From: Adiantum capillus-veneris
Lineage: Eukaryota; Streptophyta; Polypodiopsida; Polypodiales; Pteridaceae
Length of the DNA stretch: 64,000 bases
Assembly: GCA_014529385.2 (NCBI GenBank)
Contig: CM043959.1
Location: forward strand, 57,762,753 to 57,826,752
Reading direction: 5' to 3'
The position numbers and the translations under genes are program-made. Positions 37,765 through 48,408 of this stretch are shown here, in pieces. Within the stretch, counting starts at the first letter, position 1, and each line of letters begins with the position of its first letter. The notes beneath the pieces are model-generated. The model saw only the letters and a list, made by a program, of their open reading frames with translations, searched no databases and was not told the DNA's origin.

Positions 37765-40700
37765 CTATCCAATGCCCAATAACTCACGACAATGCACAAA
37801 GCCCTCTCCTGGAAGTCCCTTTGTGAGTAGATCAGCAGGATTGTCCTTGGTGTGGATCTTCAGCAGTTGTATCTGCTTGTCTTCAAGTACTTCCCTAATG
37901 AAGTGATACTTCACATCAATATGCTTAGTCTTCGAATGGAACACTGGATTCTTTGCCAATTGTATAGCACTTTGACTATCACAATATAACTTTGGCATAT
38001 CTGCATTGATTCCCAAGTCTGCAACCAATCTACCAAGCCAAATAGCTTCTTTGCATGCCTCATTTGCTGCAACAGACTCAGCTTCTGTAGTAGACTGCGT
38101 AACACAATCTTGTAATCGAGATCGCCATGATATGGCACCTCCAGCCAATGTAAAGACATAGCCTGATGTAGATCTCCTCTTATCCAAGTCTCCTGCATAA
38201 TCTGAGTCAGTGTATCCTCTGACACTCAAATCCTGACTACCATAGCATATGCGCATACTCTTTGTATGTTTTAAGTATCTCAGGATACCTTTCACTGCCT
38301 CCCAATGTTTCTTGCCGGGATTTGACAGATATCTGCTAACCACTCCCACTGCAAATGCAATATCCGGACGTGTAGCAATCATTGCATACATCAAACTACC
38401 CAGTGCAGACGCATATGGAATCTTATCCATTTCAGCCTTTTCTTCCTCAGACACAGGACAATCTTGTTTGCTAAGTTTCACATATGGTGGCAATGGAACA
38501 CTCAATGCCTTTCCCTTCTCCATATTGAAACGTTGCAAAACCTTGTCAATATACTCTGTTTGAGATAACCAAATCAACTTCTTTGATCTGTCTCTCTCAA
38601 TGCGCATACCAAGTATATGACTTGCCTCACCCATGTCTTTCATGTCAAATGATTTTGCCATCTTTGACTTCAAAGCTGAAATTTCTTCCAAGTGTTTGCC
38701 AGCAATCAACATGTCATCCACATACAAAATAAGGATCAGCCAACTGCCATCCTTAGCCTTCTTTGTATATAGACAGTGATCGAACTCACTACGTTTGTAG
38801 CCTTGAGAAAGCATAAACTGGTGGAACTTATGGTACCATGCCCTCGGTGATTGTTTTAAGCCATAAAGACTCTTTAACAACTGGCATACCAAATGTTCCA
38901 TGCCTTTCTCAACAAACCCTTCTGGCTGCTGCATGTAAATTTCCACATCTAAATCACCATGCAGGAACGCTGTCTTGACATCCATTTGGTGCAACACCAA
39001 ATCCAATATAGCAACCAATGCAAGAAAGCATCTCAATGTAGTCATCTTGACCACTGGAGAGAAGACTTCATCAAAGTCAATGCCTTGTTCTTGCTTAAAG
39101 CCCTTGGCAACAAGCCTTGCTTTGTACTTTGGCTGACTATCATGAGCGGTGATCTTATACCTGTAAACCCATTTACAAGGTAGAGCCTTTTTGCCCTGTG
39201 GTAATTTAACCAACTTCCATGTCTGGTTTTTATGCAGAGCTGTCATCTCTGACTGCATGGCCAACTGCCATTTTTTCGAGTCAACCACTTGTAATGCTTC
39301 CTTGTAACAAGATGGTTCTCCGCAATCTGTGAGCATGACATAATTTAGAGATGGCACATAACGATCAGGTGGTTTGGAGACACGCTCAGAACGTCTCACC
39401 ACAATTGATTCTGCCTCTCTAGCCACTATAGGCTGTTCCTGAGCCTGACCATGCTGTCTTGATGAGCTAGCACTAGGTCCATCTTCCCTGAAGACAACTC
39501 TTCTGATCTCCTCTGTCTTCTCTGGCTTAGCGTGAAACTTGGCTTCATTGAAATGCACATCATTGCTACGAATAAGCTTTCTGGACTCAGGATCCCAAAG
39601 CCGGTAACCCATCTCGCCCGATTCTCCGTAGCCAAGAAATATACACTTCTTGCTCTTTGGTTCTAACTTATTTCTGAACTCCTTAGGAATATGGCTATAA
39701 GCTTCACAACCAAAGACTCTGAGATGCTTATACGAAGGTGCCTTGCCTGTCCATAGCATCTCGGCCACTGCACTCTTATCCAGAACCCTACTAGGAGACC
39801 TGTTGATCAAATGGACTGCTGTAGCCACTGCTTCCGCCCAAAATCCATTAGGCAACTCAGCATTTGACAACATGCTTCTGACCTTCTCTTGTATGGTCCT
39901 ATTCATACGTTCTGCAACCCCATTCTGTGAAGGATTATATGGTGCAGTAAGTTCCCGCTTAATCCCTTTTGCTTCACAAAAGTCTTGAAAAGCTTTGGAA
40001 ACGTACTCTCCACCATTGTCAGTTCTCAAGCACTTCAGCTTCTGACCACTCTGATTCTCCACCAGCTGCAAGAATGTCTTAAAGACCTTGAGCACCTCAT
40101 CCTTGTGCTTCAAGAAGTAAACCCATACTTTGCGAGAATAGTCATCTATGAATGTACAAAAGTACGCTGCTCCCCCTAGTGACAAACTAGGCATTGGTCC
40201 GCATAGGTCACTGTGTACAAGAGCTAACCGTTCGTCCCTACGATTCCTCTTTGATCTGTGCGGTTCCTGTGTTTGCTTACCATAAACACAATGCTCACAA
40301 AACTCGAAATCTTGAAATGAAAAGCCAGGCAAATAACCATAATGAGAAAGTATTTCCATTCCTCTTTTTGACATATGTCCCAACCTACGATGCCACAGTG
40401 ACACACTTGGCTGCTCAATCACATTAATTTCATGGTTTTTAACCTCTGAAACATGTAAAGTGTACAGAGTTCCTGACTTGCTGCCATGTGCTACAGTCAT
40501 CGAACCTTTGGAGATCTTCCAAGCGCTGTTCCCAAAAACTGTCACATAACCCGCATCATCCAACTTCTCTGTACTAATCAAGCTCTTTCGGATTGCTGGA
40601 ACATGTCTGACATTCTTGAGCCATAAAGAAGAGCCATTCTGAAACTTCAACTGCACATCTCCCACTCCAAGTATGTCACAAACCTGCTCATTGCCAAGTC

Positions 40701-41739
40701 TGACATAGTCTTTAGTAGCCACATATGATGTAAACCACTCTTTGTGCGGAGAAACATGTAAAGATGCCCCTGAGTCGATAATCCAATCACTCATAGCATG
40801 TCCATCCTCTGCAGTCAAGAAAACAGAATCAAGATTGCTTGTAAGGAAGATGTCACCAGCTGCTATACCAGAATCACTGTCTGAACCAGATCCTGTGACA
40901 TTCACCTCTTCAATCTTCACTGAACTCTTCTTTTCATCTTGCTCAGAACTCTTTGTTTTGCCTTTTTCTTGTTTCCACTTCGTACAGTCTCGCTTCATGT
41001 GACCCTTCTTGCCACAATGGTAGCATTCTATGTCATCCTTTGACTTCGAATCACGAGACTTACTTCGGTTTTGTGCCTTCTTACCCTTCTTCTCTTTAAA
41101 CTGTTGTCTCCCTCGAACGACCAAAGCGCTATTGCCTTTGCCTTTGTCAATGTTCTTCCTGTTCACTTCCTCTGTGAGCAAGCTGCCTTCTACATTGGCA
41201 CTTGTAAGACCTTCTGGCGCGACAGAATTACTTAACGCTGTACGAAAAGTATCCCAACTGTCTGGCAAAGTGATTAAGAGAAACATAGCCTTCACTGAAT
41301 CTGGAAAGACTATCTCCTGTGCTGTTAACTGGCTGAAAATTGAGTGAAATTCATTCAGATGATTTGACATGGCTGTCCCTTCCTTCATCTTCAAATCCAC
41401 CAATTTCTTGAGCCAGTAAATCTGAGAAGCAGCACTTTGTTTCTCGTACATATCACATAGCTTTTGCCATACGCCATACGCTGTAGTCTCTTCTGCTACG
41501 TTGAAGTAAACATTTTCTGCCAGTGTCAGCATGATTGTGGAACAAGCTAACTCGTCAAGCTCTTCCCACTCATCTTCAGCCATACCTTCTGGTCTCTCCC
41601 CTTTGAGCTTCAGTGGCTTCACTTGTTTTTTCTGCACCAAAACCTGCCAAATCTGCTTCTTCCAGAATGGAAAGTTTGTGCCATCCAGCTTCTTTATGTT
41701 GTAAAGAGTCTCACTGTGAGAAGATGCCATATCTGCCAA
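37765..41739 (-). CDS. Copia gag-pol polyprotein, intact (1324 aa, Tnt1-like)
   Basis: Single uninterrupted ORF with the normal domain order and length of Tnt1-type copia polyproteins. Gag (UBN2) residues about 1-230; CCHC zinc knuckle CYHCGKKGHMKRDC at 239-252; protease DSGA at 322-325; integrase zinc-binding H450/H454/C481/C484 and core D511, D574, E610 (NGVAERMNR). RT has D920 (HQMDVKTAF) and YVDD 1006-1009; RNase H has D1178, E1219 or E1221, and D1254 (YCDSQSAIQ). Every catalytic residue looked for is present. The start ATG gives the conserved MADMASSH...KLDGTNFPFW N-terminus. It would cut itself into capsid, protease, integrase and RT/RNase H and make and insert a cDNA copy. About 1.0 kb of leader separates it from the PBS. 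Confidence 0.97.
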   Translation of the reverse strand: MADMASSHSETLYNIKKLDGTNFPFWKKQIWQVLVQKKQVKPLKLKGERPEGMAEDEWEELDELACSTIMLTLAENVYFNVAEETTAYGVWQKLCDMYEKQSAASQIYWLKKLVDLKMKEGTAMSNHLNEFHSIFSQLTAQEIVFPDSVKAMFLLITLPDSWDTFRTALSNSVAPEGLTSANVEGSLLTEEVNRKNIDKGKGNSALVVRGRQQFKEKKGKKAQNRSKSRDSKSKDDIECYHCGKKGHMKRDCTKWKQEKGKTKSSEQDEKKSSVKIEEVNVTGSGSDSDSGIAAGDIFLTSNLDSVFLTAEDGHAMSDWIIDSGASLHVSPHKEWFTSYVATKDYVRLGNEQVCDILGVGDVQLKFQNGSSLWLKNVRHVPAIRKSLISTEKLDDAGYVTVFGNSAWKISKGSMTVAHGSKSGTLYTLHVSEVKNHEINVIEQPSVSLWHRRLGHMSKRGMEILSHYGYLPGFSFQDFEFCEHCVYGKQTQEPHRSKRNRRDERLALVHSDLCGPMPSLSLGGAAYFCTFIDDYSRKVWVYFLKHKDEVLKVFKTFLQLVENQSGQKLKCLRTDNGGEYVSKAFQDFCEAKGIKRELTAPYNPSQNGVAERMNRTIQEKVRSMLSNAELPNGFWAEAVATAVHLINRSPSRVLDKSAVAEMLWTGKAPSYKHLRVFGCEAYSHIPKEFRNKLEPKSKKCIFLGYGESGEMGYRLWDPESRKLIRSNDVHFNEAKFHAKPEKTEEIRRVVFREDGPSASSSRQHGQAQEQPIVAREAESIVVRRSERVSKPPDRYVPSLNYVMLTDCGEPSCYKEALQVVDSKKWQLAMQSEMTALHKNQTWKLVKLPQGKKALPCKWVYRYKITAHDSQPKYKARLVAKGFKQEQGIDFDEVFSPVVKMTTLRCFLALVAILDLVLHQMDVKTAFLHGDLDVEIYMQQPEGFVEKGMEHLVCQLLKSLYGLKQSPRAWYHKFHQFMLSQGYKRSEFDHCLYTKKAKDGSWLILILYVDDMLIAGKHLEEISALKSKMAKSFDMKDMGEASHILGMRIERDRSKKLIWLSQTEYIDKVLQRFNMEKGKALSVPLPPYVKLSKQDCPVSEEEKAEMDKIPYASALGSLMYAMIATRPDIAFAVGVVSRYLSNPGKKHWEAVKGILRYLKHTKSMRICYGSQDLSVRGYTDSDYAGDLDKRRSTSGYVFTLAGGAISWRSRLQDCVTQSTTEAESVAANEACKEAIWLGRLVADLGINADMPKLYCDSQSAIQLAKNPVFHSKTKHIDVKYHFIREVLEDKQIQLLKIHTKDNPADLLTKGLPGEGFVHCRELLGIG

Positions 41740-42757
41740 ACTGTTTACTCCTGAGAAAAATCCGGCAGAGTTTCCCCTGTAAACTGGCCTCTGTACACAG
41801 TAAACAAGCTATAATCAACAAGCTGAACACCTCTCCTCAGGAACTGTCAGTATTTTTGAAAATTTTTGACAGAGTCTCCCCTGTAAACTGAGCTCTGGGA
41901 ACCAAAAGATAGCTCAAGAAACAATCATAAATAGCTGACCAGTGACAAATCCTGTAAGCATACACTGTCTCCTCTCTGGGCGATGACAGAACCTGTATCT
42001 GTCTCAAGACTGAACCCTGAACAATGCCTCAACGGCCTGACGCATAAGATGCAATCCAGTGTCTACACAAAGTCATACATCCTAAGGGATAAAAGTCGCC
42101 GAAGAGGATGCGTGTAGAGGGGAACTCCAGCAACCTAATCCACCTCACACTGGGTAACCCAGCCCCCAGTGCTTGGCTTCAAAAAACCTCACACACGACC
42201 CTCTCAGATGGCTCAGCAAACTGCCCAGAACTAGCATACATCCTATAATAGACCAATCACTGTCCTATGACCGCTGCGGCGGTCTGTCTGCTAGCGTGAC
42301 TCACAACTAGCAGACCCACAATCACAGTACATCAATCTGCAATACATGCCAGTGGTGTCAAGCCGTCGTATGGCCACACCTCCCCTGGAACCTGGCAAGC
42401 ACAAGAAGTAGCAATGCAGACTGCAATATATATATCTGATGATATATATGTGTACCTGGTCTATAGATGATGCTCTGAAGACGAATAAGTGATGTATGTC
42501 GATGTCGATATTGATGTCGACCACCTCCTGCTTGCCAATCTACATAAGACGGATTTCTTTGCGGCTGAAATCTATCTTCTGCTGTAGTGCTCAAAACGAA
42601 ATTCTGAGGGCATAAACGGCTTCGAAAGGGGGGTAAAACTCCAGGTCGCCTGGTGGAAACGCTCCCGGAACGCCGAGTGTGAATTTTCGAACTCCGGATC
42701 CAGAATCTGCCGAAAAAGTGCGCGCGCGCGCGATTGCGCAAATCCGCACTGAACCAA
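41740..42757 (-). other. Copia-3 5' leader
   Basis: About 1 kb of untranslated leader. It contains two copies of a CAGAG...CCCCTGTAAACTG block (about 41766 and 41870) and an alternating (CG)6 run at 42721-42732 close to the PBS. Confidence 0.6.
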
Positions 42758-42770
42758 GGCTCTGATACCA
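42758..42770 (-). other. Copia-3 primer-binding site (initiator tRNA-Met)
   Basis: Minus strand TGGTATCAGAGCC, two bases from the 5' LTR. Confidence 0.93.
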
Positions 42771-42772
42771 AT

Positions 42773-42991
42773 TGAAGTCGCGGAGCGGAGCGTGGGTCGA
42801 CTCTCTCTCTCACACACACACACAGTGAGCTTACACAGTACAGTACGCAGAGATCTGTTAGAAGGGTTATCTCCCAAATCCTTAGTATTCACAAAGAATA
42901 TGTTAGTATATACAAAGAGTCAGAGGTAAGTGAGTTAGGCGGGCGGCCGGCCATATCCGCATAAGAGGCCACTTGGGCTTTAATCCCAACA
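42773..42991 (-). repeat. Copia-3 5' LTR
   Basis: 219 bp, matching the 3' LTR apart from a two-base difference in the CA run. Confidence 0.95.
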
Positions 42992-43015
42992 CAACTAAGT
43001 ACCTCCAAGCTTCAC

Positions 43016-43273
43016 ATGAGTCAGTACAACCTACCTCAAGGCAGATCACACATTCCAAGATACGAGTACGTTGGATGTAATACTGGACTGGAAGGCTCAC
43101 TACCAGCACATCATCAACACCATGCTGGGAGGGAGCGCTTCTTTGAGGTTCTGGCATCAGATCAGCCATTTATCCTACCTTTGGTACAAGGCAATTTACC
43201 ATTTGAGTTTCTTATGTATGTTCTAGTATATATAGAAAGGGTATACACGTCTTCTTGTAAAAAAAATAAATAA
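43016..43273 (+). CDS. Short leader ORF upstream of gypsy B gag
   Basis: An 85-codon ORF containing RERFFEVLASDQPFILPLV, similar to the two leader ORFs of family A (EILASPNPVILPLI; EINASVSPFIFPLI). It ends 62 bp before the gag ATG. Its conserved position in two families supports it as real; function unknown. Confidence 0.4.
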   Translation: MSQYNLPQGRSHIPRYEYVGCNTGLEGSLPAHHQHHAGRERFFEVLASDQPFILPLVQGNLPFEFLMYVLVYIERVYTSSCKKNK

Positions 43274-43335
43274 AAAAAATCTTTTGGTTACAAGCTAAGC
43301 AATGTATCTTTCTAGCTCTCTCTCTCTCAGTAATC

Positions 43336-44523
43336 ATGGCAAGTGTAGCATTTCTAACATTTAAAGGAAAGAAGGGGAAGGATTTGGTAACAGATTTCTT
43401 AGATGACTTTGAAGTAGTATGTGTAGTAAGAAACAAAGACACATATGAGTCCCGGGTTAGAATCTTTAAGCATCTCATGAAGCTAGAGGCTAGGTCATGG
43501 TACAACGCACTCCCACAAGCAACTAAGGATGACTAGGAACTCTTAAAAACTGCTTTTAAGAGGCGCTTTGGGGGAGGTACCACTTCAGAGAAGCTGTGGG
43601 ACAAGTTGAGAGACTTGAAGGAGGAGGGTCTTTTAGAGTATGCCACCTATGAGTCCAAGTTCATGGATTTGTGGGAACGTTGGGTTGAGTCACTGGCAAG
43701 AGGGGAAGCTGCACCAAATTTCCTCAAAAGGGACCGATGGCCGTTGCTCAAGGAAAAGGTGAAGGGTAGATTCCCGACTACATATAAGCTAGCCATGGAG
43801 GTTGCTTTCCTTAAGAACAAGAAGCTGAAGATGAAAGCCAAAGAAACCGAGTCAACAGAAGTAGGAACATCGCGTCGACCAACAACCACGACAACCACCA
43901 TTCCTCCACCAACACCGGCTCCTGGGGTAAGACATGACCAACAAGATATGTTGGCCCACATTACTGATCAACTGCAAAATTTGTCTGTCCACTTGATACA
44001 GCAAGGAAGGAATCAGGAGAGATATGAAGACCCAGAGAGAGCACGATGACAAAACAGGGAGTATCACTGCTACAACTGTGGAGAAAATGGTCACGGTATG
44101 TACTACTGCCCTCAACCATGACAATGCTATAATAGAGGAGGTAGGAGAATCCAACCATCACCCCCTAGAGAAAGAGCACCTCCACCCCGAGCACCAGCCC
44201 CACCAACACAAATTATACGTCCACCCGAGGCACCACCACAAGCACCCATTCCACCTCTTCCATCGGCACCACCACTTGATTGCACTGTAAGCATCATAAG
44301 CTTAGAGGAGAAGGGAAAGGATGTAGTAGTGGACCCACCCAGAGTGAAGGAGAAAGGAAAGGGTAAGGAGAAGGTAAACTTTGTAGAACCGCTTGAAACC
44401 ATGGCTGTAAAAAGAGCAAGGAGGGAGAAAACTGCACAAGCTGATGATGAGAGAAGCATAAAGGGAGAGACTAGCAAGAGGCCGTCAAGGCCACGATGGA
44501 AATTAGGCATCACCAACTTTTAG
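43336..44523 (+). pseudogene. gypsy B gag (broken)
   Basis: Gag start MASVAFLTFKGKKGKDLVTD, capsid-like text (FKHLMKLEARSWYNALPQ, FKRRFGGGTTSEKLWDKL), a Thr/Pro linker, the zinc knuckle CYNCGENGHGMYYC near 44070-44110 and a Pro-rich then Lys-rich tail. Breaks: TAG at 43534-43536, a frame change before 43606, TGA at 44047-44049 in front of the zinc knuckle and TGA shortly after it. TGA in place of an Arg CGA codon fits decay of methylated CpG. Protease is not recognised after it. Confidence 0.83.
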
Positions 44524-44928
44524 TTAGGAGAGAATTCTAGGCCCTATGATCTAACATTGGATGTTTTCACATGGGACGAGCAAAATGAACATCACTACAA
44601 CAAGGTAAAAGAGGTCTTAGCCACCCTACCAACTATCTCACCACCTAAATGGGACAAAAAGTTATGTGCCACCTCAAGCGTGGGTGATGAGTCCTTGGGG
44701 GCTGTGCTACTCCAAACGGATGCAGCAACATCTTTCATGAGGCCAATCTACTTCTCCAATCGAATAATGACAATGGTAGAGAAAGGTTTCACCCATGTGG
44801 GACACCTAGTCCTAGCTCTTAGATTTGCAACTACAAAGTTTTGGTCATATTTGCTGCCTAGGCAATTTGTAGTCTTAACCATGGATGAAATGTTTTCCTG
44901 CAATATTTTGACCAGGGATTTCAAAATG
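44524..44928 (+). pseudogene. gypsy B RT thumb / first RNase H fragment
   Basis: VFTWDEQNEHHYNKVKEVLA, SSVGDESLGAVLLQTDAA, RPIYFSNRIMTMVEKGFTHV and LALRFATTKFWSYL match the RT_RNaseH segment of gypsy pol. Protease and the RT palm are deleted between gag and here. The frame is open to the hAT-like insertion; the codons for F-K-M end at 44928 and the next host codons (L-D-F-D-Y) begin at 51081 in the same frame. Confidence 0.78.
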
Positions 44929-45043
44929 ATGTGATCACACTATAATTTCAGGTTAATAACAATAGAAATGCAAAATAACAAATATTTTGTTAATTGACAT
45001 TCATATTTTTTGACCTCCAGGGAGACTTGGAGACCGGCTCGTA

Positions 45044-45102
45044 GCCCGCCGGGCCTGCTGGGTAAAGCTATTTGCCCACCGGGCCCATCGTGGCTATATA
45101 AA
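45044..45102 (+). promoter_or_regulatory. Left-end promoter: GC boxes and TATA box
   Basis: GCCCGCCGGGCC at 45044 and GCCCACCGGGCCC at 45074, 30 bp apart, then TATATAAA at 45095-45102, directed inward toward the kinase gene. The right end has the same boxes and a TATA box in the opposite orientation. Confidence 0.6.
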
Positions 45103-45284
45103 GGCGACGCCGGTGCTTGTCTTTTTCACAAAAGAGGTACATTGAAAAGTCTTCACCAAACTTTCTGGCAGCTTTCCACATTCTCAAAGCAGTGTAGCAG
45201 TAATTTTTTAAACCCTTCCTTATTTTATTGATGTTTTTTGGGTTAAAACTTAAAGGTTTAAAATTTCTTTTATCAAATCATCGT

Positions 45285-46335
45285 ACATGGATGCACTGGC
45301 ACATGGTTGCAATTGCGACTAGGTGTGTGGCTGCTAGAATGACAGGAGCATTTTTTTGAAAGAAGTAACCGTGCGTGAATGCACTGGCACATGGTTGCAA
45401 TTGCGGCTAGGTGTGTCATTGCAAAAGCGTAGGGTGATTATGTTTTATGTTGCTCCCAGTCATTCATGGTTTGGCACATGGTTGCAATTGCGACTAGGTG
45501 TGTTGCTGCTAGAATGACAGAAGCATCTCTTTGAAAGAAGTCACTGTGTGTGGATGCACTGGCACATGGTTGCAATTGCGGCTAGGTGTGTCATTGCAAA
45601 AACGCAAGATGACTATGTTTTATGTTGCTTCTCGTCATTCATGCTTCGGCACATGGTTGCAATTGCGACTAGGTGTGTTGCTGCTAGATTGACGGTAGCA
45701 TCTAATGCATGAATGTGTGCTCAAATAATTTCATAATGCTTCATATGCTTGAATCTTGAAAGAAGACATCGTGCGTGGATGCACTGGCACATGGTTGCAA
45801 TTGCGACTAGGTGTGTCATTGCAAAAGTGTAGGATGACTATGTTTTATGTTGCTCCCAGTCATTCATGCTTCGGCACATGGTTGCAATTGCGACTAGGTG
45901 TGTTGCTGCTAGAATGACATTAGCATCCGTTTGAAAGAAGTCACCGTGCGTGGATGCACTGGCACATGGTTGCAATTGCGGCTAGGTGTGTCATTGCAAA
46001 AGCGTAGGGTGACTATGTTTTATGTTGCTCCCAGTCATTCATGCTTCGGCACATGGTTGCAATTGCGACTAGGTGTGTTGCTGCTAGAATGTTAGGAGCA
46101 TCTGTTTGAAAGAAGTCACCGTGCGTGGATGCACTGGCACATGGTTGCAATTGCGGCTAGGTGTGTCATTGCAAAAGCGTAGGGTGACTATGTTTTATGT
46201 TGCTCCTAGTCATTCATGCTTCAGCACATGGTTGCAATTGCAACTAGGTGTGTTGCTGCTAGAATGACAGGAGCATCTGTTTGTAAATTGTCGTACGGTG
46301 AGGCATTGGGAGATGGTTGCAATTGCGATTAGGTG
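45285..46335. repeat. Left subterminal array: ~87.5-bp monomers in 175-bp dimers
   Basis: The core ACATGGTTGCAATTGCG recurs at 45301, 45389, 45476, 45564, 45651, 45789, 45876, 45964, 46051, 46139 and 46226, with a diverged copy at 46311. Spacing is 87-88 bp apart from one 51-bp insert near 45700. Two monomer types alternate (followed by GTGTGTCATTGC or GTGTGTTGCTGC), giving a 175-bp higher-order unit. Each core contains the palindrome GCAATTGC. The last copy runs into the start of the kinase open frame. Confidence 0.9.
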
Positions 46336-46466
46336 TGTCACTGCAAAAGCGTACGAGATCTATGGTCTATATTGCACTTTTTCTTTCACGTAGAAAAGAT
46401 CCAAATGCAGTGGCACATAGTTATATTTCACAATGTGTTGTTTGCAATAATACCATTGCAGGCAAA

Positions 46467-47955
46467 ATGGATCCTTCTGCTACTTCGATGATAGAGTTCA
46501 AAAAGAAAATTAGACAATTGTTGATTACGATCATCAGTGCACTAGATCCCGACGATATAGCGCAGATTGTTGCAGATGAGTCTAGATTGCAATCATTATA
46601 CAGTGAGATTGCCCGCAAAATGTTGTTGTTATATCCATACAAAACAACCGAATCAATAATCTCGTTACTGAGCAGTTGGGTGGGCAATTTGCCCAAGGTG
46701 GCCTCTGATTTGAAAGAGGAATGCCCTCAAGAAGTAGACAAGGGTAAGCTAGAGCATTGGAACACTAGATGGAGAGCTGAAAAGGAGAGGTCAAGGCGAG
46801 CATCCCTCATAGACACACAGTTTGGCCTAAGCAAGAAAATGTGAATGGCTATCACCAGAGTTGTGGGGAGCAGCCAAGTTGGAGAACCGTTTATTGAGGA
46901 GGCTGCCATTGAGGGAACATCGGGTTCTACTGCTTCTGCTAGTCACCTGGAGAGCAGTATATACAATTCTGAATGTAGTATGACTCTGGGCATTCCAAAT
47001 AAGTCCATTAAGAAGATCAAGAAACTTGGGTCAGGGGCTTATGGCACAGGGTGGCAAGTCCAATTCAAAGGGATCAGTTTCCTTCCTGCAACGAATACTT
47101 ATTGTGCCAAGGAGTTCAAAGGACAGGCCAAGCATCAGTGGAAAAGATTTGCATCAGAAAGTGGGGTAGATCTCAACCATAGAGGGATTATGAGGAGTAT
47201 TTCCCACTCTATAACGTTGCCATGGTTTCTGATATTCCCCTACTTCAATGGGGGAACTTTAGGTGATCTTATGGAGACAGTGCCCCATCCACATGGCTCT
47301 TTCACAATGCTTGTAGCGCATCAAGAGGGGAAAGGAAAGATCCCTGAAGACTTTAAATGGGAGCAGCCCTCTGAAGACCAGAAAACACGTATCAAGATCC
47401 TGTGACCTGTGCAATCATGCTCCCTCGTTGATCCATGCCTTGGTGAAGGCATTGCGATTCGCACATGATGAGGGAGTGATCCACAATGATCTCCATCCAT
47501 GGAACATCATGTTGGACTTTACCAAGGATCTCACTCCCCGTATTGGAATAATTGATTGGGGATTTTCTCTACGTGTTGTCTTAGAGACACAAAAGACCAA
47601 CAATACCGATGAAAACTGGAAAAAGCTTCATCCTTGGCGAGCTCCTGAGTTACTAGATGGCAATCACCCGTGCCCATGGACCAAGGCCACAGATGTGTAC
47701 GCCATAGGATGGGTGATATGGCAATTCTGTAAGTTTTGTGGAGAGTTCTTTGACCACTAGAGCACAGATTGGTTCAAACATAAGGTTTTAGTGGAGGTAC
47801 AATCCATATCTAGGATTGTTGTGGAAGGTTGGGTGAGGAAGAAAACCACAGAGAGAAAGACCTTGGCACTTTTGGACGAAGAATTAGAAAGATTTGAAGC
47901 CCAGCCAGAACGATGCTTACGCCCTCCCTCTGAAATGAGTGTAGCCTTTTTTTGA
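46467..47955 (+). pseudogene. Protein-kinase gene carried by the transposon (broken)
   Basis: ATG at 46467 begins a ~125-residue helical N-terminal region of unknown type, then a serine/threonine-type kinase fold. It has a glycine loop LGSGAYG, a candidate ATP-binding Lys in YCAKEFKG, a catalytic loop VIHNDLHPWNIML (Asp and Asn kept, Arg of HRD replaced by Asn), a metal site IIDWGFS (DWG for DFG), RAPELL (APE) and the late Asp in TDVYAIGWVIWQ. Breaks: in-frame TGA at 46842-46844, a probable 2-bp (TG) loss at about 47402 that shifts the frame before the catalytic loop, and TAG at 47758-47760. The end at 47953-47955 is followed by AATAAA at 48058. Key catalytic residues are intact, so the gene probably encoded an active kinase before decay. 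Introns could account for some breaks, but none is evident. Confidence 0.82.
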
Positions 47956-48057
47956 TGGATATATGATGTACTTTATGAATCAGGGTTTTCTGAGACTTTT
48001 GACTCATAAAAGCACTTTTAGAATTTGGGTTTTATGCACCATGGATGATGTATGAGT

Positions 48058-48063
48058 AATAAA
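48058..48063 (+). terminator. Candidate polyadenylation signal of the kinase gene
   Basis: AATAAA about 100 bp after the kinase stop codon, before the convergent transposase gene. Confidence 0.4.
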
Positions 48064-48174
48064 AACACTTTGTTATATCTCAATAGACAACAGATTTTCT
48101 ATGAGTTTTGTTTTTTCTCTTAAGTTTCAAGCAATAAGCCACGTGGAATCACTGATTGTCATTCATTGATTTAC

Positions 48175-48310
48175 AAAATGGTGGTTACTCTTATATCAAT
48201 TGATTGTCGTAAGATGGTGGTTATTCTAATATCAATTGATTGTCGTGGTTACTCTTATAGAAATTGATTGTCGTAAAATGGTGGTTACTCTTATAGAAAT
48301 TGATTATCAT
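48175..48310. repeat. Short tandem repeat between the convergent genes
   Basis: Four copies of a 28-36 bp unit with GGTTACTCTTATA and AATTGATTGTCGT, at 48183, 48219, 48247 and 48283. It lies between the 3' ends of the two transposon genes. Confidence 0.85.
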
Positions 48311-48408
48311 TTAGTTTGTATGCCGTAACTGAAGTATAGTGTTTAATCAGGATATGGATAGTGAGAATCAAAGGGCTAAGCACGTTTTGAGCGTCTCAGA
48401 TCCATGTG

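Larger units (their letters stand above)
37460..42991 (-). mobile_element. Copia-3: complete, apparently intact copia element (minus strand)
   Basis: 5532 bp, with LTRs at 42773-42991 (5') and 37460-37680 (3') that appear to differ only by one CA unit. Perfect 5-bp target duplication CAACT at 37455-37459 and 42992-42996. Initiator-Met PBS and purine tract are in place, with one uninterrupted gag-pol ORF. All parts needed for autonomous copia transposition are visible, so the insertion is recent. It sits in the leader of gypsy B. Confidence 0.96.

Noticed and set aside
43647-44516. Minus-strand ORFs opposite gypsy B gag
   Set aside because: Shadows of the Pro/Lys-rich gag linker on the plus strand.
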